Shown in pieces: positions 11,401 through 19,564 of a DNA stretch of 64,000 nt; positions within the stretch are counted from its first letter, which is position 1, and every line of letters begins with the position of its first letter. The position numbers and the translations under genes are program-made. The DNA is from Norana najaformis (Eukaryota > Annelida > Clitellata > Crassiclitellata > Hormogastridae). Below the pieces are notes generated by a model, which saw only the letters and a list, made by a program, of their open reading frames with translations, was not told the DNA's origin and ran no database searches. The stretch is taken from NCBI GenBank assembly GCA_964023275.1, contig OZ029913.1, forward strand, positions 53,274,144 through 53,338,143, given 5' to 3'.

Positions 11401-13625
11401 ACACAGCACTGAAGACAAAGTATGTTAAACTACATTCTATTTTTACTTATAGTTCAGTAAATGTAAATGTACACGTCTTCTATAGCGACCATATGGCCTC
11501 GACCCTACCCATTTTTCGATGAATTAATTGAGTGCGGTCTTTCACCGCAGTAGCTTGTATAGCCCCATTTCTGTGTACTGGTATATTAGATGGAAATATG
11601 TTATACCAGTAAATGTGAATATGTCAGGTTTGATGACTGTTATATGTGCAGATTATGTTATAGAAATCAGGGTTCATTGCACGAATTACAGTATATTCTT
11701 ACACAAAAGATTTATGTGAGATATTGTAGACATTACAGTGGTATGAGTAGTCATACATTTGCTGTGTTTTAGATTATCAGACACTTTGGCTGATTTCGCA
11801 GAACGAATAATCGTCCTAAAGATCATCCATAGACGTATACTAAACAGGTGCAACTTTGATGTCAGGCTGTTGAAGTATTTTCCTGACAATTTAAATGAGA
11901 TGTTTGCATTGTTATGCAGTCTGATTAAGCAGATGCCATTTTTAATTTTCTGTAGTATCTTCAGTATAAATCAAACTGAACACTCTTAGTGAAATTTAAC
12001 ATAGAGATCATGCAGCGAAAACCATCTTACTTAAGTCAGCAGACAGTCTGTACAATAACTGAGAATAACCTGCGGGGTACAGGATAACCTCAAATAGTGC
12101 CATTCATGCCAGTTTAATGTATTTTGCCGAGCAATAATAATAGCAATAGCAATAACAACAAATAATAACAGTAACAACAATAATAAGTAGTAATTGCAAT
12201 ACAAATGATTGCGATTGATTCTGAAGGTTCCATCGTTTTCTGCTCTACCTTGGCTATCAAGCACCTGATGTCTCCGAAGTTAAAGTCAACGCTTTTTGTA
12301 AGACAATTATTGAATTTGCGCTCGAATATCGAACGCTTCGAGAGAAGTTTATCCAAGCAAAGCAGAAAAAGGATTCACACCAGCACAAGGAACGGAGATC
12401 ATCACGAGCCAAGATTTCAGCATCAGAGGTAAACAAATAATTTATAGTAATATATAACCTTGCACAATGCATTGAACAAAAGTTACAGAACAGTTTGTTA
12501 CCATTGTTGTAATTGCAATCAGAAATTCGTATAGCACTGCTTCAAGGGAAGCTAATCAGAGGACTGTCTGTGCCAAATGAGATGATGCTCAAGTTCAGTA
12601 CAACAAAAAAGTCTCAGTCAAATTTAACAGTCACAGAATATATGATAGCAGGATCAGATTCTAATACGGCATCATCACAAGTACAGCTTGATACGATATA
12701 CTGCAACGGATAAAGCATAGTACTGTTACTTGTGTCATTGGTTGCAGTATTAATCACTTGGCAATTCACTATCATTATTTTTAAAAATTCATGTAATTCC
12801 TGAGTCCAGATTGTGAGGGGAATTGTATTAATTTTAGCTTGTATATTGTGGAATGCTACAATCAATATTGATTTGGTTAATTTCTTTAAGGAGAACTTAA
12901 GTAAGGGTTTTAAGAAGTCTGTTGATCTGGATGACACCTACAACAGGCGTTCGGGTCAGCAGTCTGCTGACAAACATCTGAACTTTCTGGATGGGGTCAA
13001 ACTCACCAAGTGCCCTTCGCTCAGTAAGTCAGCTTTTCAACTTTTCCGTATAAAGCAATACAGAAGCCAATTAACGATTTGTTTATAATGATTTCTTTAT
13101 GATTCTCAATATCACGGTACTTAAACTTTCTAGACAATTGCTACATCTTTATATTTTATGTTTTGACTTTATTTCAACATTTTATTATGTAAGCAAAATT
13201 CATATACCAAATCTGAAGTGCAAACATGCCTATCGACTTTGTTTTGACTGAGCATAAGCTGGTTCCTGTGACTTACCTTTCATTGAGCACTGTAGAAATC
13301 TTGAGCATACGATTACGATATATCATATCTCATGCTTTAAATTTGCAACAATTAATTTAGATATTCAGCTTTAAATAACTTGCCTTGCCGAATAAAAGTC
13401 GAAACTATGATAGGCAGTATCAGCTTTTAATTGTTAAAGTTGTTTGTTTTTCATCAATTTATTCAATGATTGTTATAGGTAAACTCAGTGGTCAAGTGTC
13501 GGAGACGGAGAGCGTCTGTGATACGGGAGATGAGGACATACTTGAGGCTGTCATGAGAACAGCTTCAGCATCTTCCGAAAGACGACGAGACAAACGCAAA
13601 ACGAAAGACTCTGATTCAAAGTCAT
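387..13625 (+). CDS. FHOD: FHOD-type formin (formin homology 2 domain protein), 5' end outside the window
   Basis: Sixteen exons join with matching phases into about 1,005 open codons: 387-481, 1923-2034, 3166-3263, 4029-4234, 4679-4801, 5248-5405, 6234-7168, 8255-8404, 8844-9029, 9457-9576, 10064-10225, 11304-11419, 11773-11847, 12227-12428, 12891-13023, 13479-13625. Domain order is armadillo-like GBD/FH3 (first four exons), a basic then acidic linker, a proline-rich FH1 (runs of 5-8 prolines), a full FH2 ([50 protein letters not shown]) and a basic tail resembling the autoinhibitory region. These FH2 and FH3 phrases are characteristic of FHOD1/FHOD3 rather than DIAPH or DAAM. FHOD formins cap and bundle actin filaments and act in stress fibres and sarcomeres downstream of Rho-ROCK signalling. 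The N-terminus and promoter lie left of the window. The stop codon is uncertain; a candidate last exon is listed separately. Confidence 0.93.
880..1612 (+). mobile_element. CR1/L2-like LINE, internally deleted, family A
   Basis: The first part encodes a reverse-transcriptase core phrase ([21 protein letters not shown]) around 990-1060. After about 1140 it jumps to the element's C-terminus ([20 protein letters not shown]). The middle of the RT is missing, so the copy is dead. It ends with the family-A 3' end (GATTTTGTTTTGACTGAGCG ... CTGTAGAAATCTCGA) shared by over a dozen places in the window. It lies in the FHOD intron after the first visible exon. Confidence 0.85.
1923..2034 (+). CDS. FHOD: FHOD exon: armadillo/FH3 segment
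   Basis: It lies between acceptor atacag and donor AAAG|gtattc. It reads [16 protein letters not shown] then LLLQAVSVV, matching the FHOD repeat that follows the previous exon. It enters in phase 0 and leaves in phase 1, agreeing with the next exon. Confidence 0.88.
2325..2612 (+). mobile_element. LINE 3' end, family B (tail TTAGATTA)
   Basis: The reading [20 protein letters not shown] ... SFKSKFK is the usual C-terminal phrase of CR1/L2-like ORF2 ('GPRLWNSLP ... FKSKLKT'). It ends with GGCACTATAGAAGTCTTTAGATTA, the family-B end also found near 13850, 16100, 40650 and 51570. It is broken and 5'-truncated. Confidence 0.75.
3166..3263 (+). CDS. FHOD: FHOD exon: armadillo/FH3 segment
   Basis: The acceptor is gttag and the donor AAG|gtgatc. 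The product [11 protein letters not shown] ... IEAMTLLNK corresponds to the FHOD segment with the conserved 'AMTLLNK' helix. Phase 1 in, phase 0 out. Confidence 0.88.
4029..4234 (+). CDS. FHOD: FHOD exon: end of FH3 region
   Basis: It follows acceptor ttgtgcag and ends at ATCAG|gtttcc. It encodes [17 protein letters not shown], a very conserved FHOD phrase, then [16 protein letters not shown]. The open frame continues about 270 nt past the donor, but that extension has no family similarity and is intronic. Confidence 0.9.
4679..4801 (+). CDS. FHOD: FHOD exon: basic linker
   Basis: The exon starts after ttcgttag and ends at GGA|gtgagt. It encodes a strongly basic, low-complexity stretch ([19 protein letters not shown], then Lys/Asn-rich), likely a disordered linker between FH3 and FH1. 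Phases agree with both neighbours (2 in, 2 out). Family similarity is weak, so support rests on splice signals and phase. Confidence 0.72.
5248..5405 (+). CDS. FHOD: FHOD exon: acidic/charged linker
   Basis: The acceptor is attatag and the donor GCAG|gtgatg. It encodes [19 protein letters not shown] followed by a Gln-rich stretch. The donor is followed almost at once by a CT microsatellite. An open frame runs on through that repeat but gives only Ser/Leu repeats and is not coding. Confidence 0.78.
5410..5512. repeat. (CT)n microsatellite in FHOD intron
   Basis: A TCTC/TGTC array begins five bases after the donor of the preceding exon. It generates Ser/Leu and Arg/Glu-rich pseudo-frames on both strands that are not coding. 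Confidence 0.92.
5864..6012. repeat. (GAT)n and TTTAAG/TTTAAA hexamer repeats in FHOD intron
   Basis: There is an uninterrupted run of about ten GAT units near 5864-5894 and a short AAGTTT/AAATTT array at about 5980-6012. Nothing coding is seen between them. Confidence 0.85.
6234..7168 (+). CDS. FHOD: FHOD exon: linker, FH1 and start of FH2
   Basis: A 935-nt exon and the largest in the gene. The acceptor at ...gtggccag makes phase 1 agree with the previous exon. It encodes a long charged Ser/Gly-rich linker, a Glu/Lys helix ([18 protein letters not shown]), proline runs that form FH1 and bind profilin-actin, and the FH2 lasso start [11 protein letters not shown] plus YLELFESK. The donor is AAG|gtacga. 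Confidence 0.93.
8255..8404 (+). CDS. FHOD: FHOD exon: FH2
   Basis: It encodes [16 protein letters not shown] and [12 protein letters not shown], a core FH2 phrase. The acceptor is a NAG-NAG tandem (acagcag), so use of the first AG would add one Gln codon. The donor is GAG|gtgagt. Phase 0 at both ends. Confidence 0.93.
8844..9029 (+). CDS. FHOD: FHOD exon: FH2
   Basis: The acceptor is actttag and the donor ACG|gttagt. It encodes [24 protein letters not shown] and [12 protein letters not shown], all strongly conserved in FHOD FH2. The open frame reads 42 nt into the intron, where a tandem repeat starts. Confidence 0.93.
9030..9225. repeat. Degenerate tandem repeat at the 5' end of an FHOD intron
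   Basis: A unit of about 39 nt with a higher-order period of about 78 nt (GGTTGAGTCAAAACTG ... GAAGCAGTGAATC) repeats around five times. It starts immediately after the donor of exon 8844-9029. Confidence 0.8.
9457..9576 (+). CDS. FHOD: FHOD exon: FH2
   Basis: It encodes [17 protein letters not shown] and [13 protein letters not shown]. The latter is the FH2 'GN-(F/Y/C)-LN' motif. The acceptor is ctacag and the donor CAG|gtaaga. Phase 0 on both sides. Confidence 0.93.
10064..10225 (+). CDS. FHOD: FHOD exon: FH2
   Basis: It encodes [18 protein letters not shown] and [14 protein letters not shown], matching the FHOD 'VPEVKDT ... SLLHH' segment. The acceptor gataag lacks a pyrimidine right before AG but is supported by phase and homology. 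The donor is AAG|gtacat. Confidence 0.92.
10590..11005 (+). mobile_element. Dispersed non-autonomous repeat, 'GGGGTCGTCCATAAAGGACG' type
   Basis: It opens with GGGGTCGTCCATAAAGGACG, a beginning typical of non-autonomous elements in marine invertebrates. It contains CAGTACAGCCTG, GTCAGCAGACGGTCTG and TTGCTGGATGCAGCAGTATC blocks that recur at about 15890-16050 and 18700-18965, and in part at 12030-12090. No coding capacity. A matching inverted end on the right was not seen, so class is uncertain. Confidence 0.65.
11278..11303 (+). promoter_or_regulatory. Splice acceptor embedded in a (TGC)8 repeat
   Basis: Eight TGC units run directly into AG, so the last CAG is the acceptor of the FHOD exon starting at 11304. 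The usual pyrimidine tract is replaced by the CTG repeat. Confidence 0.8.
11304..11419 (+). CDS. FHOD: FHOD exon: FH2
   Basis: It encodes [20 protein letters not shown] and [10 protein letters not shown]. It sits directly after a (TGC)8 run whose last unit supplies the CAG acceptor. The donor is ACAAA|gtatgt, leaving a split Lys codon completed by the next exon. Confidence 0.92.
11455..11560 (-). mobile_element. SINE-1 fragment in an FHOD intron
   Basis: The plus strand reads CTTCTATAGCGACCATATGG then CCTCGACCCTAC..., the 3' half of the tRNA-derived SINE seen complete at 51659-51915 (there on + strand). The tRNA-like head is absent. Confidence 0.7.
11773..11847 (+). CDS. FHOD: FHOD exon: FH2
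   Basis: A short 75-nt exon after acceptor gttttag. It encodes [20 protein letters not shown], matching the FHOD 'DFAERI(I/V)ILK' helix. The donor is ACAG|gtgcaa and splits an Arg codon. Confidence 0.92.
12227..12428 (+). CDS. FHOD: FHOD exon: end of FH2
   Basis: It encodes [30 protein letters not shown] and a Lys/Gln-rich helix ([18 protein letters not shown]) that closes FH2. The acceptor is ctgaag and the donor GAG|gtaaac. Phases are consistent. Confidence 0.92.
12505..12580 (-). mobile_element. LINE 3' end fragment, family C
   Basis: The segment TTGTAATTGCAATC ... TCGTATAGCACTGCTTC ... CTAATCAGAGG matches the ends at 28840-28915 and 41205-41275. Only the terminal 70 or so bases are present. 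Confidence 0.55.
12891..13023 (+). CDS. FHOD: FHOD exon: post-FH2 linker
   Basis: The acceptor is ctttaag and the donor CTCA|gtaagt. The sequence [18 protein letters not shown] is polar and poorly conserved. It is included because both phases fit (0 in, 1 out). Confidence 0.75.
13228..13322 (+). mobile_element. LINE 3' end fragment, family A
   Basis: CCTATCGACTTTGTTTTGAC ... GAGCACTGTAGAAATCTTGA ... ACGATTACGATA is the family-A 3' end with an ATTACG-type tail. It lies in the intron before the exon at 13479. Confidence 0.75.
13479..13625 (+). CDS. FHOD: FHOD exon: C-terminal regulatory region
   Basis: The acceptor is gttatag and the donor TCAT|gtaagt. It encodes [16 protein letters not shown] followed by a basic run ([16 protein letters not shown]). 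FHOD proteins have an equivalent 'DE-IMDRIVKSA' helix and basic cluster that form the diaphanous autoregulatory domain. The exon leaves in phase 1, so at least one more coding exon follows. Confidence 0.85.
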
Positions 13626-13799
13626 GTAAGTCATAATTGACCTCACATTAAGACTATGTCGTAAATAGTAATGCTGTATAAACCTTGACTCTGTTGCTCA
13701 TTCATACACAGGAACTAGGTTATCATATTCAATCTTCTCTCCCTGACATATCAGAATTCGACCTGGCTTCTCCAACGGATTATGATTTCAAATTGCAGT

Positions 13800-13998
13800 T
13801 TTGACTTGAAGCAAGCATTGACTGATGCCTTGGGCATTATGATAACGACGCCACAGAAGTCTTTAGATTAGATTTTTAAAACATCTTGAGATTTCTACAG
13901 CACCAAAAGAAAGCTCAGTCACAGGAACCACCTTTTTCACAGATGCTCTATCAAAACAGAATCAATAGGCAAAGTCAGGTTTGGATCCAGGTCAAACC
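13800..13998. mobile_element. Family B (+) and family A (-) LINE 3' ends, tail to tail
   Basis: At 13810-13880 the family-B end GACGCCACAGAAGTCTTTAG is in + orientation. It abuts a family-A end in - orientation (CTTGAGATTTCTACAGCACC ... AATCAATAGGCAAAG) to about 13998. The tails touch, implying insertion of one into the simple tail of the other. Confidence 0.65.
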
Positions 13999-15420
13999 AT
14001 GTTACTTTATCAGTCTTAGCTTGACTTAGAATCAACATGTGTAATTGTTACTAGCAAAGTATTAAGCCAATTAAAGCTATCTAAATAGATACTGACTGTA
14101 GCAAAAAATTCAGCAGTAGCAAACAGTAGACTGCTGTCGAAAATAGATTTCACAGATTATGTTTGTTAAAATAATCCATCATATTTAGGTGAGTTCCAAA
14201 GTAAAATTAAGTATGCTATGGTGAGCTTTGAACTCAGGTCTCACTGGCTGAAGGTTGGTTTGGCTCAGGCATGTATGACTAAGCAGTCTATTAATCAGGC
14301 AATTATCGCTGTATGAAGATGTTCCTTGTTACATGTCTAGACAGTGAATTGTAAGGTCTACACAATGTGTTAGGATTCAACCACAGATGCACCGGAGAAT
14401 GGTTTAAATGTTAACTTTCAACCAAAAGCCCACCATAAAAATAAGTGTATGCATTTATGACACCTTTATCTGTAATCATTTAGTTGAACTAAAAGCCGAG
14501 TATGGTTTATGTTTAGGGAGATCATATGGCAATACCAGAGATCGTTACGCCTACTAACTGCATCATTCTATCTGATGAAGTTCCTGCAAGGAACACTGTT
14601 CCGATGAGGTCCATGTTGCACTGATCTGTTGCCAAGATCATTCGTCTGCTACAGTTGACCACCGCTTCTCAACCCGACCAATCGCACCCGACTGTGATCG
14701 ATGCATCATCTATCAATCAATCGGCTACACTATCTTGTGCTATTCTGCGTCTTTGGCGTCATTATCGTCTGCCCGTTTAGCACTAGCCATCACTTGAAAC
14801 AAGAACTGTAATCTTGCTGTGTATGGGAGATTAGTAAAAAGCTTCATGTTAATTTTAAATTAAAGGAAATTGAAGATTTCTAAGTGTGAATATCATTCAT
14901 GAGTATGTATATGAATATTGTCTAGTTCTGGTCTGATGCATGCCAGTGTGTACAGTTATGTATATACATATGTACACATTTCAAGGTGTATTAATTGAAA
15001 TAGCATACATTTGTATCTGCATACACTGTGCATCTTAATTTGGCAAGCAGTCAGGTCAAAGCTAGATACAAAATTAAGCTAAATACAAATTTTAATTTTT
15101 TCCATGAAAAAAACACGTTACGTTATTTGTATGTAATATTATTTAATGAAGTCATTTAATTATTTATTAAGAGTCAACTTGATTTTGTTTATACATAATT
15201 AATCAACTCACCAGTCCAGTTTAAAAAATAATTTTGGTGATGTGTACGAGAAGAGACCTGAAGTTGTTCAGTTTAATTAGATATCTAAACTTAAACTAAT
15301 ACTGTATTAATTTTTTTGGTGAGTGAACAGAACATTTTAGGGCTTGTGTTTGTAAATTTAGTAACTTAACCAGAGTCATGAAAGGTGTTTCCATTTTCCT
15401 GGTGTCTAACTTCAACCCTC
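13999..15420. other. Non-coding stretch after the last firm FHOD exon
   Basis: AT-rich sequence with many stops. I see no exon with family similarity. It contains short TATATACATATGTACA-like palindromes near 14950 but no recognisable repeat family. Confidence 0.5.
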
Positions 15421-15423
15421 TAG

Positions 15424-15509
15424 ACGTATTTGGATTTCTAGAACTACCTCGTAACGCTGTTAAAAAATCACCACTGGCAATACCTAATGCTGGAATCCAT
15501 TTGAATTAA
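15424..15509 (+). CDS. FHOD: Candidate last coding exon of FHOD
   Basis: After the acceptor ccctctag the frame dictated by the previous exon's phase stays open for about 27 codons (FGFLELPRNAVKKSPLA...) and stops with TAA at 15507-15509. This supplies a plausible short C-terminus, but no conserved FHOD end motif is recognisable and the intron would be 1.8 kb, longer than most in this gene. An alternative is a further exon near 15530-15619, which ends in a donor-like GAG|gtaaag. Confidence 0.35.
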
Positions 15510-15884
15510 AGAGCATGCATAACACTTCAAAACTAGAGGGAGACATGTGTATGAAGAGACAGTCCTTCAAGATAAGAGAGAAAAGCATGGAGAGTGACAA
15601 AGACATCAATCCAAGATGTGAGGTAAAGAAACATTATGCGAAGTTTAATGCATTAAGCATATTTATTACTATACTTGACAGCAGATCTTTTTATTCTTGG
15701 TTGACTGTGTATGTATCAGATTAACGTGTGATACAATAATTAATTTTTAATAGATTTTTACGTTTTACCAGTAAAATCTCGTTGGATGAATTTGGAATAA
15801 CAGAAATAGTACCAAGTTTGTTGCTGTTCATTTCAAGTGCAAATTTCGATATATTCTCTTTTACTCTGTTTGTTTCCAATAATT

Positions 15885-16120
15885 TTGGCACATAGTTCGT
15901 TCAATACAGCTTGTGCTTTAAACACCAACGCCAGTCAGACGGTGGACAGTATACTGCATTGCTTCTTTAAGTTAGAGTCCTTTTGCTGGATGCGGCAGTA
16001 TCCTGCATTACAGTTAGCCCTGCAAGATGAGAAGGGTAGCCTTAGTACTCCGACAACGATTTATCCTTTGGGCATTATAACGGTGCTAATAGAAGTCATT
16101 AGATTAGATTTTAAATCACG
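15885..16120 (+). mobile_element. Fragment of the 'GTCGTCCATAAAG'-type repeat followed by a family-B LINE end
   Basis: The blocks AATACAGCTTGTGCTTTAAA, CAGACGGTGGACAGTATACT and TTGCTGGATGCGGCAGTATC match the element at 10590-11005. Positions 16056-16117 then give the family-B end (GGGCATTATAACGG ... GTCATTAGATTAG). Confidence 0.6.
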
Positions 16121-17189
16121 TACATTTATAATTTATCTGAATCAATTAGGTTCATACAAATGAAAAATATATTATCCGTTAGCTGCATTGTGCTGTATTA
16201 CAAAGATTATACAGTTCAACAACACTTTTAAGTACAGAACATAAAATGACTTGTCATTACAGGTTTTTCTGAAATAGTTACATTACTAGTAAAGCCATAG
16301 TTAAGGAAAGTTCAAAAGGTTGCAGCCACATAGATATTGGCTGTGGACATAAAGGTAACAAGTAACTAAAACTTCCAATCCTGTAATTATATCATCCATG
16401 CAATCTCATAGCTACTGGTAATCCACATTTAGTAACGTGACACTGCTTTTAACACTAACTAATATGGTTTGATCGTTTACCTCAAGCTGCACATTATCTA
16501 AACCTGAAGTGAAAAGTCCAACTTTGACAAAAGTACATTTTTCATCAATACAAAAAGCAAAATAACAGATCATTCCAGCAGATCGAGTTTCATCAGATCA
16601 AAACCATTAAGTTTTATGGTTTAATGAGTGATTTCGTACTGGTTGCCTCCATCAGTTGTGGTATAAATGAACTGCATTAGGTCTAATGCAGTTGGAAATA
16701 GTTAAATTATTAAGCCATAATCCAATATAAATGTGTAATTTGATTTTAAATACATACAGATCATCGAAATCAGATCATTCCATTCAAAGCTATATGTGTG
16801 GTGACAGCCTTGAATCAAAGGAAACGGCAGGTAGAAAAGAAGCGACTGGCCAACAGCATCCAATTTAGTTTGGAAATTAACACTTTCGAGGCTGTTGTCA
16901 AAGAAAGTCGACAATAGGGGTTGAAGGCGGGTGGCATAGGCATAATAATCAGTCTAGTCCCGATTTAAAAAAAATTAGCCCCAAAAGTGTTAACATGGGC
17001 CTCGAAGTTCTGAATTTTGCAAATTACCTCAACAATCCTTATTTTTTTAGAACCATGCCTTAGACACTTCCCCTCTACTGCTGATTAAAAATGTCTACAG
17101 CTCATTTTTCAATCATAAAAATAAATCCACACTATTAAGTACCAAACAGCTGGTTGCTTATTTAGTCTTAAATTTGCTTTGATGTCTCT
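16121..17189. other. Spacer between FHOD and the claudin-like gene
   Basis: About 1 kb of AT-rich sequence without recognisable repeats or coding potential. It probably holds the 3'UTR of the claudin-like gene on the - strand. No clear polyadenylation signal could be assigned. Confidence 0.5.
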
Positions 17190-17398
17190 TTAACCGTCCT
17201 GTATCACATAAAGTTTCATTGGTGACATCTGATCCTTTCTCCTCACGGCTGACGAAATAAACGCAACAACAATGGCATTCAGAAGAAAGAGGATTCCAGC
17301 AACAACAGCCAACCAATAAGACCATCCAAACGGCAGATTTACCTGATTGCCTTTGAACTTAGCACCAAAGACAGCCACAGAAACTAAGATTAGGATAC
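17190..17398 (-). CDS. Claudin-like exon 3: TM3 end, TM4 and C-terminus
   Basis: The acceptor is catttttag. It encodes ILILVSVAVFGAKF, then TM4 (YWLAVVAGILFLLNAIVVAF) and a short basic tail (RRKDQMSPMKLYVIQDG) before TAA. Confidence 0.87.
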
Positions 17399-18437
17399 CT
17401 AAAAATGAAACAATGGTTTTTGTTAGCAAATGTAGTTTATTAAACCGTATGCTCTAACATAACCGTATGCTCTAACATAACCGTATGCTCTAACATAACC
17501 GTATGCTCTAACATAACCGTATGCTCTAACATAACCATATGCTCTAACATAACCGTATGCTCTAACATAACCATTGCAGTCACTTCCATGTAACTACATA
17601 CAAACATTACTTTTCAAAATGTGCCAATATAAAATGAACAATTAAGTAACATCTGATTGATAACTGGACTGTTACCAACCTAAGCTTAAATAAATTGTTA
17701 ATTCAAAGCTGCAATACTGCACAGTTTCTGCTGCCCAGCTTTACTTACAGATAAGGATTTGTAGCCAGACTTCTGTGTAGTATGTTTTTGCTCCAGCGAG
17801 AAATCCGAGATAGACGAAAAAGAGGATGATGATAAATGCAACATCAAAACTCATCAACCACTGACTGGCAGGAAGACTGTACAGTGCAGGTCCTTTCAGC
17901 TCTAAACCAATCAAAATACATGATGTGCACGCATTCGAGACATGTTAGGTAACAATGAAAACCTAGTTACCAGCCAGTCTAATTCATAGTCACATATAAA
18001 AAAATTCAAACCTGCATTTGTTTTGTGTGTCAAAATGATAGTGAAACCAAATCACACTCAGAAATGCAACTTGAAGCCCATTAATATTCAACCGTGGTTA
18101 CCAAATACAGTACAATACAACCGCATTTAATTACATAACAATCTCTGTTACACCGCACTGTGTGACACGTCATACCTTCTGGCAAGAAGTATCTGATGAG
18201 GTGCCTATTGGTCATGTCGATCACACAGTCACCTCTGATGCACATGCGGAAAAGGCCAAAGGAGACGGCATCAGTTGCAATCTGCCCATCTGGCCGGTTG
18301 TAGTACTGTACCCACCAAGATGTACCTCCATACGCCGCAAAGAACACGATGGAGCAGAACAGCACAGCCACCAGTGACCCCCAGCTCTGCATCGCATACG
18401 GCCGGTCCCATGTGCTCTTGTTCATGATATCCTTCAT
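17190..18437 (-). CDS. Claudin/PMP22-superfamily four-transmembrane protein
   Basis: Three coding exons on the - strand, 18437-18176, 17901-17749 and 17398-17190, join in phase into 207 aa with start ATG at 18437 and stop TAA at 17192-17190. Hydrophobic segments lie at about residues 19-39, 101-122, 129-150 and 163-187. Short ends face the cytosol and loop 1 is large. Loop 1 carries GTSWW and then GLFRMC-IRGD-C, a divergent form of the claudin W...GLW...C...C signature. The length suits claudin/PMP22/EMP proteins (about 160-230 aa), which act in cell-cell junctions or membrane organisation. The two-cysteine spacing is only four residues, shorter than in vertebrate claudins, and the C-terminus lacks an obvious PDZ motif (YVIQDG). 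A 5' non-coding exon is likely because an acceptor (attgtag) sits 8 nt before the ATG. Orthology to any named claudin is not claimed. Confidence 0.85.
17443..17573. repeat. 18-bp tandem repeat in the claudin-like intron
   Basis: The unit CCGTATGCTCTAACATAA is repeated about seven times with only one or two substitutions. It begins about 45 nt from the acceptor of exon 3, at the branch-point region of that intron. Confidence 0.93.
17749..17901 (-). CDS. Claudin-like exon 2: TM2 and start of TM3
   Basis: It lies between acceptor ggtttag and donor ATCT|gtaagt. It encodes FDVAFIIILFFVYLGFLAG (TM2) and YYTEVWLQILI (start of TM3). At 153 nt it restores the frame between exons 1 and 3. Confidence 0.85.
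18176..18437 (-). CDS. Claudin-like exon 1: start, TM1 and extracellular loop 1
   Basis: Read on the - strand it starts MKDIMNKSTWDRP and holds TM1 (SLVAVLFCSIVFFAAYGG), GTSWW and GLFRMC. The donor is GAAG|gtatga at 18175-18170. It ends in phase 1. Confidence 0.85.
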
Positions 18438-18689
18438 TCTGATGGCTACAATTCACAGTAAATACGAACGACTTTACATAAAGATAGAAATTGTACTAAT
18501 TCCATAATACAATTCCACATTCTTATGCATAATTTACAACCAATCACAGTCTACAAAATTTAAATACAGAGATAACAATCCTTACTGAACTCACTATCAA
18601 CACTTAACCCAGTCACTCCTGACTACATTGCTGATCTACTAATGAAATCTACATCCAAACACTGTTACCCTAACCCTACACCTACATGG

Positions 18690-18965
18690 TTTCTAAGACA
18701 TCATCCATTAAGAATGTCCACAAAGAGGGGGAGGAAGGTACCATCACCTGCAGACAAAGAGGAGAAGGGTTAAGCCCAATACAGACATCTGCATCAAAAT
18801 TTCATACGTAATAATTGTTTCAGTACAACCTGTACCTTGAGCACCAACTTGAGTCAGACAGCAGACAGTCTGCACTGTGCTGGATTAATTCTGGACTTTA
18901 CTGGGAGCAGCCTAAGCTGTACCACAACCTGTATTTTGTGTTACTGGCTACCAAGATGTCATAAT
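18690..18965 (+). mobile_element. Diverged copy of the 'GTCGTCCATAAAG'-type repeat
   Basis: It opens CATCATCCATTAAGAATGTC and shares the CAGTACAACCTGTACCTTGA and CAGCAGACAGTCTGCACTGT blocks with 10590-11005. No coding capacity. Confidence 0.6.
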
Positions 18966-19560
18966 TACGTGTAATCTTTACTATCCTCTGACTTTTCCTC
19001 TGATACTCGAGCTTTGGTCACTGCATTGTTAAATTATTTGTTCTGCCTATGGAATTAGGCGGCATGGGACAGCCTTGTTGGACTTCAGATTCAAGACACA
19101 ATACTCTCAAGTAGGCCAGTAATGTACTGATCAATGATGCTTGCCTAAGCCACAGGACATCAACACTGATTCTTACCTAAGTAAAGAAAAGAAATTTTCC
19201 AAAAGAAATTTGCCATTGCACCAACTCAATAATATTAACAGATAAATACAGAGCTCTGTCTATATTTGGGGTAGCATAAAACTGTGCAACATTTTAGAAA
19301 ACTTGTTTTCACAGCTTCACAGTTTGGATTAATGACTACTCTTAAAACACCAATGCAATATCTCTTGTGGGTAATCAAATACATATACAATTCCAGTGGT
19401 TGGACTGAGCTACTAAAGCACAACTGAGTACTACTTCAAGCAGTACCGCGTAAACATACGGTAAGTTTAGCATAGGCTTCTGAGGATTCAATCGCCACGG
19501 AAATTATCAAGTCCACACGAATAAATAAATGCCAGACAGTTTTAGACAAATGGAAGAGAA
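18966..19560. other. Non-coding stretch upstream of the claudin-like gene
   Basis: No gene or clear repeat seen. It may contain the 5' non-coding exon and promoter of the claudin-like gene (- strand), but no signal is firm enough to place them. Confidence 0.4.
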
Positions 19561-19564
19561 AACA

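Noticed and set aside
17443-17573. Possible CRISPR-like array
   Set aside because: 18-bp units are directly head to tail without unique spacers; the host is an animal. The same reasoning excludes the 30-bp and 43-bp arrays.
18690-18720. TAACCCTA-like telomere motif
   Set aside because: Only a single CCCTAACCCTA-type stretch near 18667; no array.
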